From the NCBI RefSeq assembly GCF_006542765.1, contig NZ_SKCD01000034.1:1-55755 (forward strand): a stretch of 55,755 nucleotides of DNA, read 5' to 3'. This DNA is from Paenibacillus luteus. GTDB lineage: Bacteria > Bacillota > Bacilli > Paenibacillales > Paenibacillaceae. Below are positions 32,679-41,333 of this stretch, in pieces (position 1 is the stretch's first letter; the number at the start of each line of letters is the position of its first letter). Made by a program: the position numbers and the translations under genes. A model generated the notes under the pieces. That model did not search any database and was not told where the DNA came from. It saw nothing but the letters and a program-made list of their open reading frames with translations.

Positions 32679-35387
32679 ATGATGGCTTCTGAAATGACTG
32701 AAATCGAGAATAGTGAGAAGCATGAACATAAAGACAAACAGCTGATTGCGGTTATTTATCCCGATGGGCTGTTTATGCTGGACTGGCAAGCAACGAATCA
32801 GAAACTGGATACGGGCGTTATTGCGCTCCAGATAGAAATAGATAAGCAGAACCAGCAAAATAGTGAGCGATTTTGGTTTTGGCTGGGACTCGTCCGAGGC
32901 TCTGAAGGTTTATCTGAATCACTGGGCTATCTTATACGCCTAGCGGGCGCTTTTGTAAGGAAGCTTGTCCAAAATCCCGATATTGAACTGCTCAGAGAGC
33001 AGGCCATCGTAGAGATTGATGATGAGGAGATAGCAGAATTCATTCAAAATGCACCCTATATGATAGGCATGCAATATTTGGACATACACTGGATAGAGAA
33101 AGCATGGGAATCGATTCATGATGCGTATAAAAACCGTATTCAAAGCTACAGCGGAAGCATAGCGCAGCTATTTATGGAAAGTGAGTCTCCCATCCATTTT
33201 GTAGGGCGCGTATACTTTCATCTGGTCGAAAATAAGAAGGAAGGAGAATATCCTTTCTCCTTCTTATCCACGTATGCAGCCGAGCTTTCGCCCGAGGGCA
33301 AGTCCAGGCATCTTCCGCTCAAAAACGCTTTGCTGGAGTACGGTGAAAATAGCCGGAAGCTGCTGGAGCTGCTTTCGACGGTTCATAAAGCATCCGAGCA
33401 GAGCGACTTTATAGCCGAGCTTGTTGAATCAGGCGATATTTTTTATCCCATCGGCTTGACGGTGGAGGAAGCTTACACGTTTCTTAAGGAAGTAGCCCAG
33501 TATGAAGAAGCCGGCATCTTATGCCGCATACCGAAGTGGTGGAAAAATAAATCAGACTCGCTCAAATTGTCCGTCAGCATTGGGGACAAGCAGCCTTCTT
33601 ATGTAAATACGGAGGCTCTACTTGGTTTCGATGCCGCGCTGTGGCTTGGCGGGGATGCGATTTCGAAAGCTGAATTGCAGCAGCTGCTGGCAGAGGAAGA
33701 AGGGCTTGCCTTCATTAAAGGCAAGTGGGTCGAAGTGAATCATAAGCGCCTGCAAGAGGCGCTTAAAGCATATGAACAAGCACAGCAATGGAACGACAAT
33801 TCTAGTCTGACCCTGATCGACGCGATGCGAATGAAGCTAAGCGCAAGCAAGCTGCTGAAGGTTTCGGAGGAAGTGGTTGAGCTGGATATCTCGAATGGCG
33901 AATGGCTCGAATCGGTCATGAATCGCTTGAGGCATCCGAATGAGCTGGAATCGCTTGTTTCTGTCGGAGCAGATTTTCACGCTGATTTGCGCGTTTATCA
34001 GGAGCGAGGGCTGAACTGGCTGCATTTGATGAAAACAATTGGTTTGGGCGCTTGCCTGGCTGATGATATGGGCTTAGGGAAGACGATTCAGGTAATTGCG
34101 CTGCTGAATTATGTGCGGACTCGAAATCAAGAGAAGGCGCTGCTCGTGGTGCCGGCATCCCTCATTGGCAACTGGATGAGCGAGATCGGAAAATTTGCAC
34201 CATCTCTCCGCTATTATGTCTATCACCCTTCTGAAAATAAAGAAATAGCCGAAGATGACGGAAGTCTGGAAACGCATGAGCTGTTCATTACAACCTATGG
34301 CATGCTCGCCAAATATGATTGGCTCTTAAACCGGACATGGGATACGTTGATCTTGGATGAAGCCCAGGCAATTAAAAATCCAGGCACCAAGCAGACCAAG
34401 CTAGTGAAGCAGATCAAGGCTTCCTATCGAATCGCCATGACCGGAACGCCGATTGAGAACCGCTTGGCTGATCTATGGTCCTTATTCGATTTCTTGAACA
34501 AAGGGCTGCTCGGAACGGCTAAGGAGTTTACGCAATTTACGAAAAATATGCGTGAATCCCAGGATGGCTATGCAAGGTTGAAGCAGGTGGTCAGCCCATT
34601 TATTTTAAGAAGATTAAAGACAGACAAAACGATCATTTCCGATCTGCCGGATAAGATTGAGATGAAGACCTATGCCTCCTTAACGAAAAAACAAGTCTTG
34701 CTTTACAACAAGCTTGTCAAAGATTTGCAGAAAAAGATAGAATCAGCAGACGAGGGGATTGAGCGCAAGGGTCTCGTTCTTGGGGCGCTGATGAGGTTCA
34801 AGCAAATCTGCAATCATCCAGACCAGTATTTGGGGCAGCAGATGTATGCGGAGGAAGAAAGCGGTAAGTACGCGAGGCTGAGAGAGATATGCGAGACGAT
34901 TTACGAGAAGCGCGAACGGGTCATTATTTTTACACAGTTTAAAGAAATCACGGAGTCGCTTCGTTCGTTTTTGGAGCAGATATTTGAGCATAAGGGACTT
35001 GTTCTACATGGAGAGACGGCGGTTAGCAAGCGTAAGGAGCTTGTAGCGGAGTTTCAAGGGAAGGATTACGTTCCGTTCATGGTACTTTCCATTAAAGCGG
35101 GCGGCGTGGGCTTGAATCTGACCTCAGCCAATCATGTTATTCATTTTGACAGATGGTGGAATCCGGCTGTCGAGAACCAGGCTACGGATCGTGCATTTCG
35201 GATTGGGCAGTTGAAAAATGTGATCGTTCACAAGTTTATCACGCAGGGTACGGTTGAAGAGAGAATTGATCTCATGATTGAGGCCAAGAAGAAGCTATCA
35301 GATGAGATTGTACCAGATATTCAGGAAAGCTGGATTACGGAAATGGATAACGAGCAAATCATGGATTTAATGCGATTGTCCATATAA
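32679..35387 (+). CDS. SNF2-family DEAD/DEAH helicase paired with a SWIM protein
   Basis: A complete SNF2 ATPase of about 902 aa. ADDMGLGKT is near residue 461, then LLVVPASLIGNW, DEAQAIKNPGT (about 560), RIAMTGTPIENRLADLWS, and a C lobe with GGVGLNLTSANHVIHFDRWW...NQATDRAFRIGQ. The N-terminal ~440 residues are poorly conserved and probably substrate-specific. The frame extends to ATG 32628, but GGAGTGG at 32668-32674 supports ATG 32679 or 32682. The SWIM-domain gene follows 21 bases later. This helicase-SWIM pair recurs in Bacillota chromosomes; a DNA-repair or chromatin role is inferred. It shares only the SNF2 core with zorD. Confidence 0.85.
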   Translation: MMASEMTEIENSEKHEHKDKQLIAVIYPDGLFMLDWQATNQKLDTGVIALQIEIDKQNQQNSERFWFWLGLVRGSEGLSESLGYLIRLAGAFVRKLVQNPDIELLREQAIVEIDDEEIAEFIQNAPYMIGMQYLDIHWIEKAWESIHDAYKNRIQSYSGSIAQLFMESESPIHFVGRVYFHLVENKKEGEYPFSFLSTYAAELSPEGKSRHLPLKNALLEYGENSRKLLELLSTVHKASEQSDFIAELVESGDIFYPIGLTVEEAYTFLKEVAQYEEAGILCRIPKWWKNKSDSLKLSVSIGDKQPSYVNTEALLGFDAALWLGGDAISKAELQQLLAEEEGLAFIKGKWVEVNHKRLQEALKAYEQAQQWNDNSSLTLIDAMRMKLSASKLLKVSEEVVELDISNGEWLESVMNRLRHPNELESLVSVGADFHADLRVYQERGLNWLHLMKTIGLGACLADDMGLGKTIQVIALLNYVRTRNQEKALLVVPASLIGNWMSEIGKFAPSLRYYVYHPSENKEIAEDDGSLETHELFITTYGMLAKYDWLLNRTWDTLILDEAQAIKNPGTKQTKLVKQIKASYRIAMTGTPIENRLADLWSLFDFLNKGLLGTAKEFTQFTKNMRESQDGYARLKQVVSPFILRRLKTDKTIISDLPDKIEMKTYASLTKKQVLLYNKLVKDLQKKIESADEGIERKGLVLGALMRFKQICNHPDQYLGQQMYAEEESGKYARLREICETIYEKRERVIIFTQFKEITESLRSFLEQIFEHKGLVLHGETAVSKRKELVAEFQGKDYVPFMVLSIKAGGVGLNLTSANHVIHFDRWWNPAVENQATDRAFRIGQLKNVIVHKFITQGTVEERIDLMIEAKKKLSDEIVPDIQESWITEMDNEQIMDLMRLSI

Positions 35388-35408
35388 TGGCGGAAGGGAG
35401 AGAGAACG

Positions 35409-36269
35409 ATGGCATTTTACAACGAGTTTCCGGAATACGTTCCCGTTGCTGAGAAGAAGAGAAACGCAGAGAGAGCGGTTGAAAAGCTTAAAAAGAAAGG
35501 TCAAAATATTTCCCCGATTGTCATAGCGGGACGAACGATTACGAAGACGTGGTGGGGCAAGTCCTGGTGCGATAATTTGGAAAGCTATTCCGATTATTCA
35601 AATCGAATCGATCGGGGACGCAGCTATGTTCGGCATGGAGCGGTACTTGATCTACAGATTTCGGAAGGCAACGTAACCTCATTGGTTCAGGGCAGCACTT
35701 CTAAGCCATATAAAGTCGAAATTATAATTGCCCCCTTGTCTAAGAAGCTATGGGATGACATCGTGAAAGAATGCGCCGGAAAAATTAATTCGCTGCAGGA
35801 GCTTATGGGAGGTAAATTCCCGAAGGGGCTATCCGAGCTGTTTACCATGAAAGGCAAAGGGTTGTTCCCAGCCCCTAAGGAAATTAAGCTGGCATGCAGC
35901 TGCCCAGATTCGGCAAAAATGTGCAAGCATGTGGCAGCGGCACTGTATGGCGTGGGCGCTCGTTTAGATGAAAATGCGGCGTTGTTCTTTTCCTTGCGTG
36001 GTGTGAATATCGACAATTTGATCTCCTTGTCTTTAGCGCAGACCTCGGAATCGATGCTCGGCAAGTCGAAGGGCAGGAGTCGACGCGTCATGGAAGATGC
36101 CGACATTTCCAATTTGTTTGGCATTGATCTGGATTTGGGAGAAGCGGCAGAGAAGAAGAGCAAAAGTACAGGGACAAGCACGAGTAATGGTGTGAGCACG
36201 GGCAAGAGTACAGACGCAAGCAAGAATGAGAGTACGACAAGAAAAAGCTCGAGAAGGTTGAGTGAGTGA
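35409..36269 (+). CDS. SWIM zinc-finger protein, partner of the SNF2 helicase
   Basis: A 286-aa protein. The SWIM motif CxCxnCxH is CSCPDSAKMCKHVAAALYGV at about residues 161-180. The N-terminal region has TWWGKSWCDNLESYSDYSNR, typical of SWIM proteins paired with SNF2 ATPases, where the finger is thought to bind DNA or protein. The last ~45 residues are Ser/Thr/Lys low complexity. GGAAGGGAGAG precedes the start. It is almost certainly co-transcribed with the helicase. Confidence 0.87.
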   Translation: MAFYNEFPEYVPVAEKKRNAERAVEKLKKKGQNISPIVIAGRTITKTWWGKSWCDNLESYSDYSNRIDRGRSYVRHGAVLDLQISEGNVTSLVQGSTSKPYKVEIIIAPLSKKLWDDIVKECAGKINSLQELMGGKFPKGLSELFTMKGKGLFPAPKEIKLACSCPDSAKMCKHVAAALYGVGARLDENAALFFSLRGVNIDNLISLSLAQTSESMLGKSKGRSRRVMEDADISNLFGIDLDLGEAAEKKSKSTGTSTSNGVSTGKSTDASKNESTTRKSSRRLSE

Positions 36270-36367
36270 CCTAGTTGTGAAGGAGGTCGCTGATGGAGTT
36301 CAGATGGAGCATTCTTAGTGTTTGAGAGTACGGTTTATGAGGTGGATGTGGAGATGATGAGTAACGA

Positions 36368-36784
36368 ATGAAAATACAGTCAATCAATCAAAGCTCAGTT
36401 CTTAAACTGCTACACATCCAATCCGAACGTCATTATCTGCCTAGTATCAGTCTCTCCGTTTCCGTAGCGGATAGCGGGTTTTGCGGAGAGAATCCGGAGG
36501 TTTGGTTCGAAGCCGATGAAGTTAGCAGGTTTGTTACAGCGGTTCAAAAGCTTGATCGGGAGCGAAAAGGTTCTGCAAAGCTATCGAGCATGAGCCCAGA
36601 CGAATGTTTGCTTGCGATTATCAGTGTAGACCGAAGCGGGCATCTCGTGCTCGAATACCAGCTATCCAGCCAAGTTTATTTGGAACATTCATCCCAAAAG
36701 AGACTAGTTTCCGGCGGCTTCGACTTGAATCCGACTGATCTTGAGCGAATGCATAAGTTTTTCTCAGCATTAGCTGCTGTTTAA
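36368..36784 (+). CDS. small protein resembling WapI-type immunity proteins
   Basis: A 138-aa acidic soluble protein. The pattern VWFEADEVSRFVTAVQKLDRERKGSAKLSSMSPDE, then SGHLVLEYQLSSQ and a final GGFDLNPTDLERM, recalls a family of small proteins that includes WapI-like immunity proteins; this match is from memory of the pattern and weak. No toxin gene lies beside it. The nearest GGAG is about 15 bases upstream of the ATG, so the start is uncertain. Confidence 0.5.
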   Translation: MKIQSINQSSVLKLLHIQSERHYLPSISLSVSVADSGFCGENPEVWFEADEVSRFVTAVQKLDRERKGSAKLSSMSPDECLLAIISVDRSGHLVLEYQLSSQVYLEHSSQKRLVSGGFDLNPTDLERMHKFFSALAAV

Positions 36785-37111
36785 ATGCAACTCTGCAACT
36801 CTGCTAGTAAGCTAGGAACTGAAGATATGGCTTTGAGCCAATATTTCAGCTGTTTATTTAAATGTAGAAAGATTGTTATGCAAACAACAAACTCATTTGG
36901 GAAAAGGTTCGAGTTCTAAATATGACGTATTCCTGTGGAAAAGCGAGAAAAACTGAGAGAATATGAATTTCCTGAGGAGTCGAATTTTACAAAACGAAGT
37001 TTTAGTGAAGCGAGAATTTCGTTCTGGAGGAACGCATTGTTAGACTATGTTCATTTAGATTGAATTTCAACCGCTATATTAGATGATTTCACTCTTTTAA
37101 GTTATTTAGAA

Positions 37112-37234
37112 GGAATTCATCCTGTTAACTCCAGTTATTCAGCCCTAGAAGGCATAAAACGGCTAGATTAACGGGATAAATTCCATGTATTTCTTTATCT
37201 CAGCGAATAGCGCTATTTTAACCGGAGAAATTCC
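37112..37234. repeat. cluster of dispersed repeat A (three copies)
   Basis: TTAACGGGATAAATTCC (37168-37184) and TTAACCGGAGAAATTCC (37218-37234) are direct copies. GGAATTCATCCTGTTAA (37112-37128) is an inverted copy. The third has GAATAGCGCTATTTTAAC (37205-37222) in common with the copy at 43327. Confidence 0.7.
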
Positions 37235-37309
37235 TGCTAAAACCTAACCAATCCACCAAAGCTCCCTTAAAAAAAAGATATGCGAACTATTATTATGTTC
37301 TCTTACTTC

Positions 37310-37430
37310 TCATACTTCTCTTTCTTATCTACTCACCTTACCTACCTTACTTACATCACTCACCTTACTCACATCACATACCTCACTTAACTTATCTCAC
37401 TTATATTGCTTATCTTACTTTCGTTAGCTA
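37310..37430. repeat. CTTAC/CTCAC low-complexity tract
   Basis: About 120 bases, almost G-free on the plus strand, built of irregular CTTAC, CTCAC, ACATCAC and CTTAT units. Confidence 0.6.
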
Positions 37431-37720
37431 TGGTAACTTCAATTCGGATATAATCGCTCACTCTGGTGTGACCTTATGGAGGTTCGCGCTCTTCTGTCAT
37501 GTCTGCGTGGGATTGTTCTATCCTGCAGATTAGCATTAACTTTAGTGTAACGCGTCATTACTGGAGCTCTATCCTGTATCTATGCAGCAGCTTGCCTCAT
37601 TATGGAGCTTCAGGGCTTAAAGAACCATTCCTATGTTGTATGGAATACAACATAGCCAACGATTATAGCTCAAAATCGTCATTTACCTGCTAAAATGCAA
37701 GATAGGCTGGCGGATATAGT

Positions 37721-37791
37721 AGGATTGGCCGTTTTTTCACATGCAAATGAATCAAGCTGCTTTATTATGGTTTGCGAGTCAACATGGAGGA
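37721..37791. repeat. 70-bp imperfect direct repeat, copy 1
   Basis: Matches 37910-37980 in order: CGTTTT...CAC.TGCAAATGAATCAAGCT...ATGGTT.G.G.GTCAAC..GGAG. The shared core GCAAATGAATCAAGCT is identical. Confidence 0.65.
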
Positions 37792-37909
37792 GGCTATCTG
37801 GTTCACAAAGGCGAACAACTGAACGTGCATAGCTTCAAGTCAAAAAGGACGATATTCCAGAGGAGCCTGGTAATCGTCCTTTTATAGTTTAAGGCCATCT
37901 AGAATGATC

Positions 37910-37980
37910 AGGTTAGTCGTTTTCGCACGCGCAAATGAATCAAGCTTTTTCACCATGGTTCGTGGGTCAACTCGGAGAAA
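37910..37980. repeat. 70-bp imperfect direct repeat, copy 2
   Basis: Second copy of 37721-37791, 189 bases downstream in the same orientation. Confidence 0.65.
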
Positions 37981-38016
37981 CACTCACAACCTCACTTAAA
38001 ATAGAAACCTCAAACC

Positions 38017-38349
38017 TCAAACCACTAACCTAACCAAAGCAGCGGTAACAATACCGACAAGCACGGTGAGCAGGAGGCTTCTCGTTTTTAAGGCGGTAAC
38101 TAGCGTAGGAATGGTGATGATGATGTATACCCAGTTAACTGCAGGCAAAGCAGGAACGGACTCTATCGGCTGAATCGCTCCTTGGACAATCAAAGCCGTC
38201 AGTAAACATACGGGTATATAGGCCAGCCATTTGACGATAGCCACAGGCAGCTTTAACTTGCGTATAGCGACAAACGGGAGGATGCGCGGAATGAATGTGA
38301 CGAGAGCGCAGCCGAGAATGATTAGGAATACAGTGAAATCAACCTTCAT
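38017..38349 (-). CDS. azlD: AzlD-family branched-chain amino acid transport protein
   Basis: A 110-aa protein with about four membrane helices (FTVFLIILGCALVTFIPRIL, ALLTALIVQGA, VYIIITIPTLVTAL, LLLTVLVGIVTAALV). It is the small partner of AzlC in exporting branched-chain or related amino acids. It overlaps azlC by 11 bases, the usual coupled arrangement. Confidence 0.88.
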   Translation of the reverse strand: MKVDFTVFLIILGCALVTFIPRILPFVAIRKLKLPVAIVKWLAYIPVCLLTALIVQGAIQPIESVPALPAVNWVYIIITIPTLVTALKTRSLLLTVLVGIVTAALVRLVV

Positions 38350-39064
38350 TTTCGGTCACCGCCCCTATGGCAGCACATAGCACCGTTGCAAACAGAACTG
38401 CAATATAGATGGAGAAAAATGCCGAGAAAACATAAACGGCAACGGCCGTATAAGCAATGAGCACCAAATAGTGCCTCAGCTTGGATGAAGGCAAGGCAAC
38501 CATTTGCAAAACAAGAAGTGCAATAAACATCGAAGTCAATGCAAAATCCAGTCCCATCGCCTCAGGGTTTCCGATCCAGCTGCCCATGTAGCCTCCAAGG
38601 AGGCAGGAAGCGATCCATGTGAGATAGGCGGTGACGTTCAGTCCATTCATCCAGCGGTCGCTGAGCGGCAGGCCTTTGGAAGTGCGCAGTGAGGCGACTC
38701 CAAACGATTCATCTGTCAGCAGCGCGCCAATTCCAATATTTTTTAGCAAAGAATAACGAGTAAAGTGGGTGGACAACGCAGCGCTCATGAGAAAATGCCG
38801 CAGGTTGACAATAAACACGGTAGCGATAATCGCCGATGGCGGACTCATAGCAGCCATCATCGCGCAAAAAATAAACTGGGATGCTCCTGCATAAACGAGC
38901 GCCGACAATAGTCCTATTTCCATAATGCTTAAATTTGCGGAGTTCCCAACAACCCCCGCAGCTAATCCAATTCCGATGTAACCAAGAAGAGTAGGGATAC
39001 AGTCCCGCACGCCCTGTTTGAAAGTGAGATGCTCTTCTTTTGCTAGCTGTAGATCCATTTCCAA
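38339..39064 (-). CDS. azlC: AzlC-family branched-chain amino acid permease
   Basis: About 241 aa with eight predicted membrane helices. Family features include TLLGYIGIGLAAGVVG, ALVYAGASQFIFCAMM and the FIVNLRHFLMSAALS motif. The frame opens at ATG 39097, but that ATG lies in a TATAAT-like string and precedes AAGGAGG. The site points to TTG 39064 (spacing 8) or ATG 39058. Together with AzlD it forms a secondary exporter. Confidence 0.9.
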   Translation of the reverse strand: MEMDLQLAKEEHLTFKQGVRDCIPTLLGYIGIGLAAGVVGNSANLSIMEIGLLSALVYAGASQFIFCAMMAAMSPPSAIIATVFIVNLRHFLMSAALSTHFTRYSLLKNIGIGALLTDESFGVASLRTSKGLPLSDRWMNGLNVTAYLTWIASCLLGGYMGSWIGNPEAMGLDFALTSMFIALLVLQMVALPSSKLRHYLVLIAYTAVAVYVFSAFFSIYIAVLFATVLCAAIGAVTENEG

Positions 39065-39209
39065 CGTAACGGCCTCCTTGTTCCAACCATTATACATGAA
39101 GAATTGGGAGCGAATTAAGGGGAATTCGCAAAATAACGGTCGATTGGCAGGTTGTATCTCTTGCGATGAGCAGTCACTAGAGTTATTTCGCTAAAAAATC
39201 ATCTATCTA

Positions 39210-39239
39210 TTGTAAATGAGAATCGTTATCATTTATAAT
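39210..39239 (+). promoter_or_regulatory. Fur-controlled promoter of the siderophore regulator/binding gene
   Basis: TTGTAA (39210-39215) and TATAAT (39234-39239) have an 18-base spacer. Between them lies TGAGAATCGTTATCA (39217-39231), 13 of 15 to the 7-1-7 Fur box TGATAATnATTATCA. Fur-Fe(II) bound here would block polymerase directly. Confidence 0.8.
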
Positions 39240-39294
39240 GAATGGTAGTTGTAATCGCTAGGCTGACAAGTTTAGAAGGGAATGAAATGGCTCA

Positions 39295-41256
39295 ATGAAA
39301 ATGAGTGATCACCTATTGCTATGGAATCAAGCCTCGATCAAAGTGATGGACGTGCGTCACACTGTCATGGAGCCGGGGGATGAGCTGCGATCCTATCGAT
39401 TGCCTGCGAGTACTTTCGTATATACGGTTCGAGGCAGCGCGCAGGTGTGGATGGATGGAAATGCAAGCTTTGTAGATCGGTTTCATGTGCTGCATGGTGG
39501 CAAGGGGATGTGCCTGGATATTGCTGCCCAGGACTTTTTTGAATATTATATGATTTTTTATAAAGCGATTCTGGCCTTGCCTGCACGCCAGCCCTTGGTG
39601 AAGCTGATAGAGACGGACAATCCATTTCAGCTCCAATACAGCTTTGCCCCAGAATATCCGATTCCTTTGTATCATCGAGTAGAGCGGATGGAGCAAGAGT
39701 GGCTGCAGCCGAGCATGCTCGAGAAATTACATATAAAAATCTTATTCTATCAATTTGTACATGAGCTGTTAAGCCAGATGAGCAAGCAAGGCATTCAAGG
39801 CAAAAGGGTAGATCTTGTCTCGCAAGCGATGCGCTATCTTCAGGAGCATTATGCAGATCGAGTCACGCTCGACGAGCTGGCCGAGCTGCTCGATTGCAGT
39901 GTGAGCTACTTGTCGCGGAAGTTTAAGCAGACGGTAGGGAAGAGCCCCATTGATTATATGATTGCGCTTCGCATCGACAGGGCGAAGGAGCTTCTGCTGA
40001 GCACGGATGCCACGCTGCAAGAAATTGCGGAGAGCGTTGGCTTCTCGGATGACAGTTATTTTAACCGGATGTTCAAAAAGCAGGTAGGCCTGTCGCTAGG
40101 TCAATTTAAAGCAAAGGTTCAAAATAATCCTGCCGATCGTTCAAGATATGCAATTGTCCCACGCAGACTCAGACGTTATAGTGGTAATGGTTATGAAAAT
40201 CATTATCAATACAAGAAAGTGGGAATATCTTCAATGTACAGAGGAACAAGAACACCGATGGCTGCATCACTATTGCTTTGTTTTATTTTGTTGCTGAGCG
40301 CTTGCTCAACAGGTACGTCAAATACAAATTCAGCCAATGGCGGCTCTAATGCGACGAGCACGAATGTCTCGACAACCGCTCCCGCTTCAACGGATGCGGC
40401 ATCTTCCGAAGCACCGCGCGTCATTAAGCACGCGATGGGAGAAACAACGCTAACTGGCACGCCTGAGCGCGTCGTTATTCTTACGAACGAAGGCACGGAG
40501 GCACTGCTTGCCGTAGGCATTAAACCGATCGGAGCTGTTCAATCCTGGATTGGCGATCCATGGTATGACCATATCAAGGATGAGATGCAGGAGGTTACAG
40601 CGGTTGGCGATGAATTGCAGCCGAATATTGAATTGATTGCCAGCTTGAAGCCGGATCTGATTATTGGAAACAAGGTTAGACAGGAAAAGATATATGACCA
40701 GCTCAATCAGATCGCTCCAACGGTATTTGCGGAAGACTTAGGCGGAGACTGGAAAGTTAACTTTAAGCTGTACATGGAAACGGTCAATAAGACCGAAGAG
40801 GGCGATAAGGCGATGGCTGAATTTGATAAGCGCGTTGCCGACGTCAAAGCTAAAATTGGCAGCAAAGCGGATACAAAAGTATCAGTAGCACGCTTCTCAG
40901 CTTCTCAGGTTCGTATTTATCAGAAGCAAACGTTCTCTGGCGTTTTGTTGAACGATCTTGGTTTCGCACGTCCAGAATCTCAAGACAAGGATTCTTTTAT
41001 TGAAGTGATGTCGAAAGAAACCATTCCTAGCATGGATGGGGACGTCTTGTTCTACTTTGTTACAGAAGCAGCCGGCAAGACGGATGCTGCTAAAGTCGTA
41101 GAAGAGTGGATGAATGATCCTTTGTTCAAAAAATTAAATGTCGTGCAAAACAATAAAGTAGTTCAAGTGGATGAAGCGATTTGGAATACGGCCGGCGGCT
41201 ACAAGGCTGCAAACCTGCTGCTTGATGAGATCGTTGCTTATTTTGACATCAAGTAA
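39295..41256 (+). CDS. AraC-type regulator fused to a siderophore-binding lipoprotein
   Basis: One 653-aa frame. Residues 1-180 are an AraC-like N-terminal cupin-type domain; 195-290 are two HTH motifs (VTLDELAELLDCSVSYLSRKF and ATLQEIAESVGFSDDSYFNRMF). Residues 314-337 are a lipoprotein signal with lipobox LLSAC (Cys337), then a Ser/Thr/Asn linker. A FecB/FhuD-type siderophore-binding domain (MGETTLTGTPERVVIL...KPDLIIGNKVR) runs to the end. AraC fused to a FeuA-like domain is known in Bacillus Btr, but that has no lipoprotein signal. Here a promoter and Fur box lie inside the frame at the junction, and ATG 40234 could start a separate lipoprotein. So there may be two products: a full-length fusion and a free binding protein. 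Confidence 0.8.
   Translation: MKMSDHLLLWNQASIKVMDVRHTVMEPGDELRSYRLPASTFVYTVRGSAQVWMDGNASFVDRFHVLHGGKGMCLDIAAQDFFEYYMIFYKAILALPARQPLVKLIETDNPFQLQYSFAPEYPIPLYHRVERMEQEWLQPSMLEKLHIKILFYQFVHELLSQMSKQGIQGKRVDLVSQAMRYLQEHYADRVTLDELAELLDCSVSYLSRKFKQTVGKSPIDYMIALRIDRAKELLLSTDATLQEIAESVGFSDDSYFNRMFKKQVGLSLGQFKAKVQNNPADRSRYAIVPRRLRRYSGNGYENHYQYKKVGISSMYRGTRTPMAASLLLCFILLLSACSTGTSNTNSANGGSNATSTNVSTTAPASTDAASSEAPRVIKHAMGETTLTGTPERVVILTNEGTEALLAVGIKPIGAVQSWIGDPWYDHIKDEMQEVTAVGDELQPNIELIASLKPDLIIGNKVRQEKIYDQLNQIAPTVFAEDLGGDWKVNFKLYMETVNKTEEGDKAMAEFDKRVADVKAKIGSKADTKVSVARFSASQVRIYQKQTFSGVLLNDLGFARPESQDKDSFIEVMSKETIPSMDGDVLFYFVTEAAGKTDAAKVVEEWMNDPLFKKLNVVQNNKVVQVDEAIWNTAGGYKAANLLLDEIVAYFDIK
40154..40208 (+). 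promoter_or_regulatory. internal promoter and Fur box at the AraC/binding-protein junction
   Basis: TTGTCC (40154-40159), a 17-base spacer, then TATAGT (40177-40182). TGAAAATCATTATCA at 40194-40208 matches the Fur consensus at 14 of 15 defined and central positions. ATG 40234 follows 25 bases later with GGGAA 8 bases before it. All lie within the coding frame. Confidence 0.75.
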
Positions 41257-41275
41257 TTTGGGATAAAGGATACGC

Positions 41276-41307
41276 AAGCTGACGTCGTGATTACCAGACG
41301 TCAGCTT
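41276..41307 (+). terminator. hairpin between binding-protein and permease genes
   Basis: An 11-bp perfect stem AAGCTGACGTC / GACGTCAGCTT with a 10-base loop, followed by ATTTAT rather than a long T run. It probably acts as a leaky terminator or 3' mRNA stabiliser that keeps the binding protein in excess over the permeases. Confidence 0.6.
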
Positions 41308-41333
41308 ATTTATGATGAAAGGGATGAACCCAT

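Larger units (their letters stand above)
36785..38016. other. long intergenic region with repeats, no gene
   Basis: No credible gene. It contains three copies of a TTAACSGGA(N)AAATTCC motif, two TCTATCCTG repeats, a CTTAC-rich low-complexity tract (37310-37430) and a 70-bp direct duplication. The short frame at 37499-37693 crosses repeat sequence and lacks a ribosome site. Confidence 0.6.

Noticed and set aside
37499..37693. Small open frame in repeat-rich intergenic DNA
   Set aside because: No ribosome site, overlaps repeat copies, composition not protein-like.
36785..38016. CRISPR array suspected because of repeated short motifs
   Set aside because: The repeats are unevenly spaced, differ in orientation and sequence, and have no constant-length spacers.
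39064..39097. ATG 39097 as start of azlC
   Set aside because: It overlaps a TATAAT-like promoter string and lies upstream of the AAGGAGG ribosome site.
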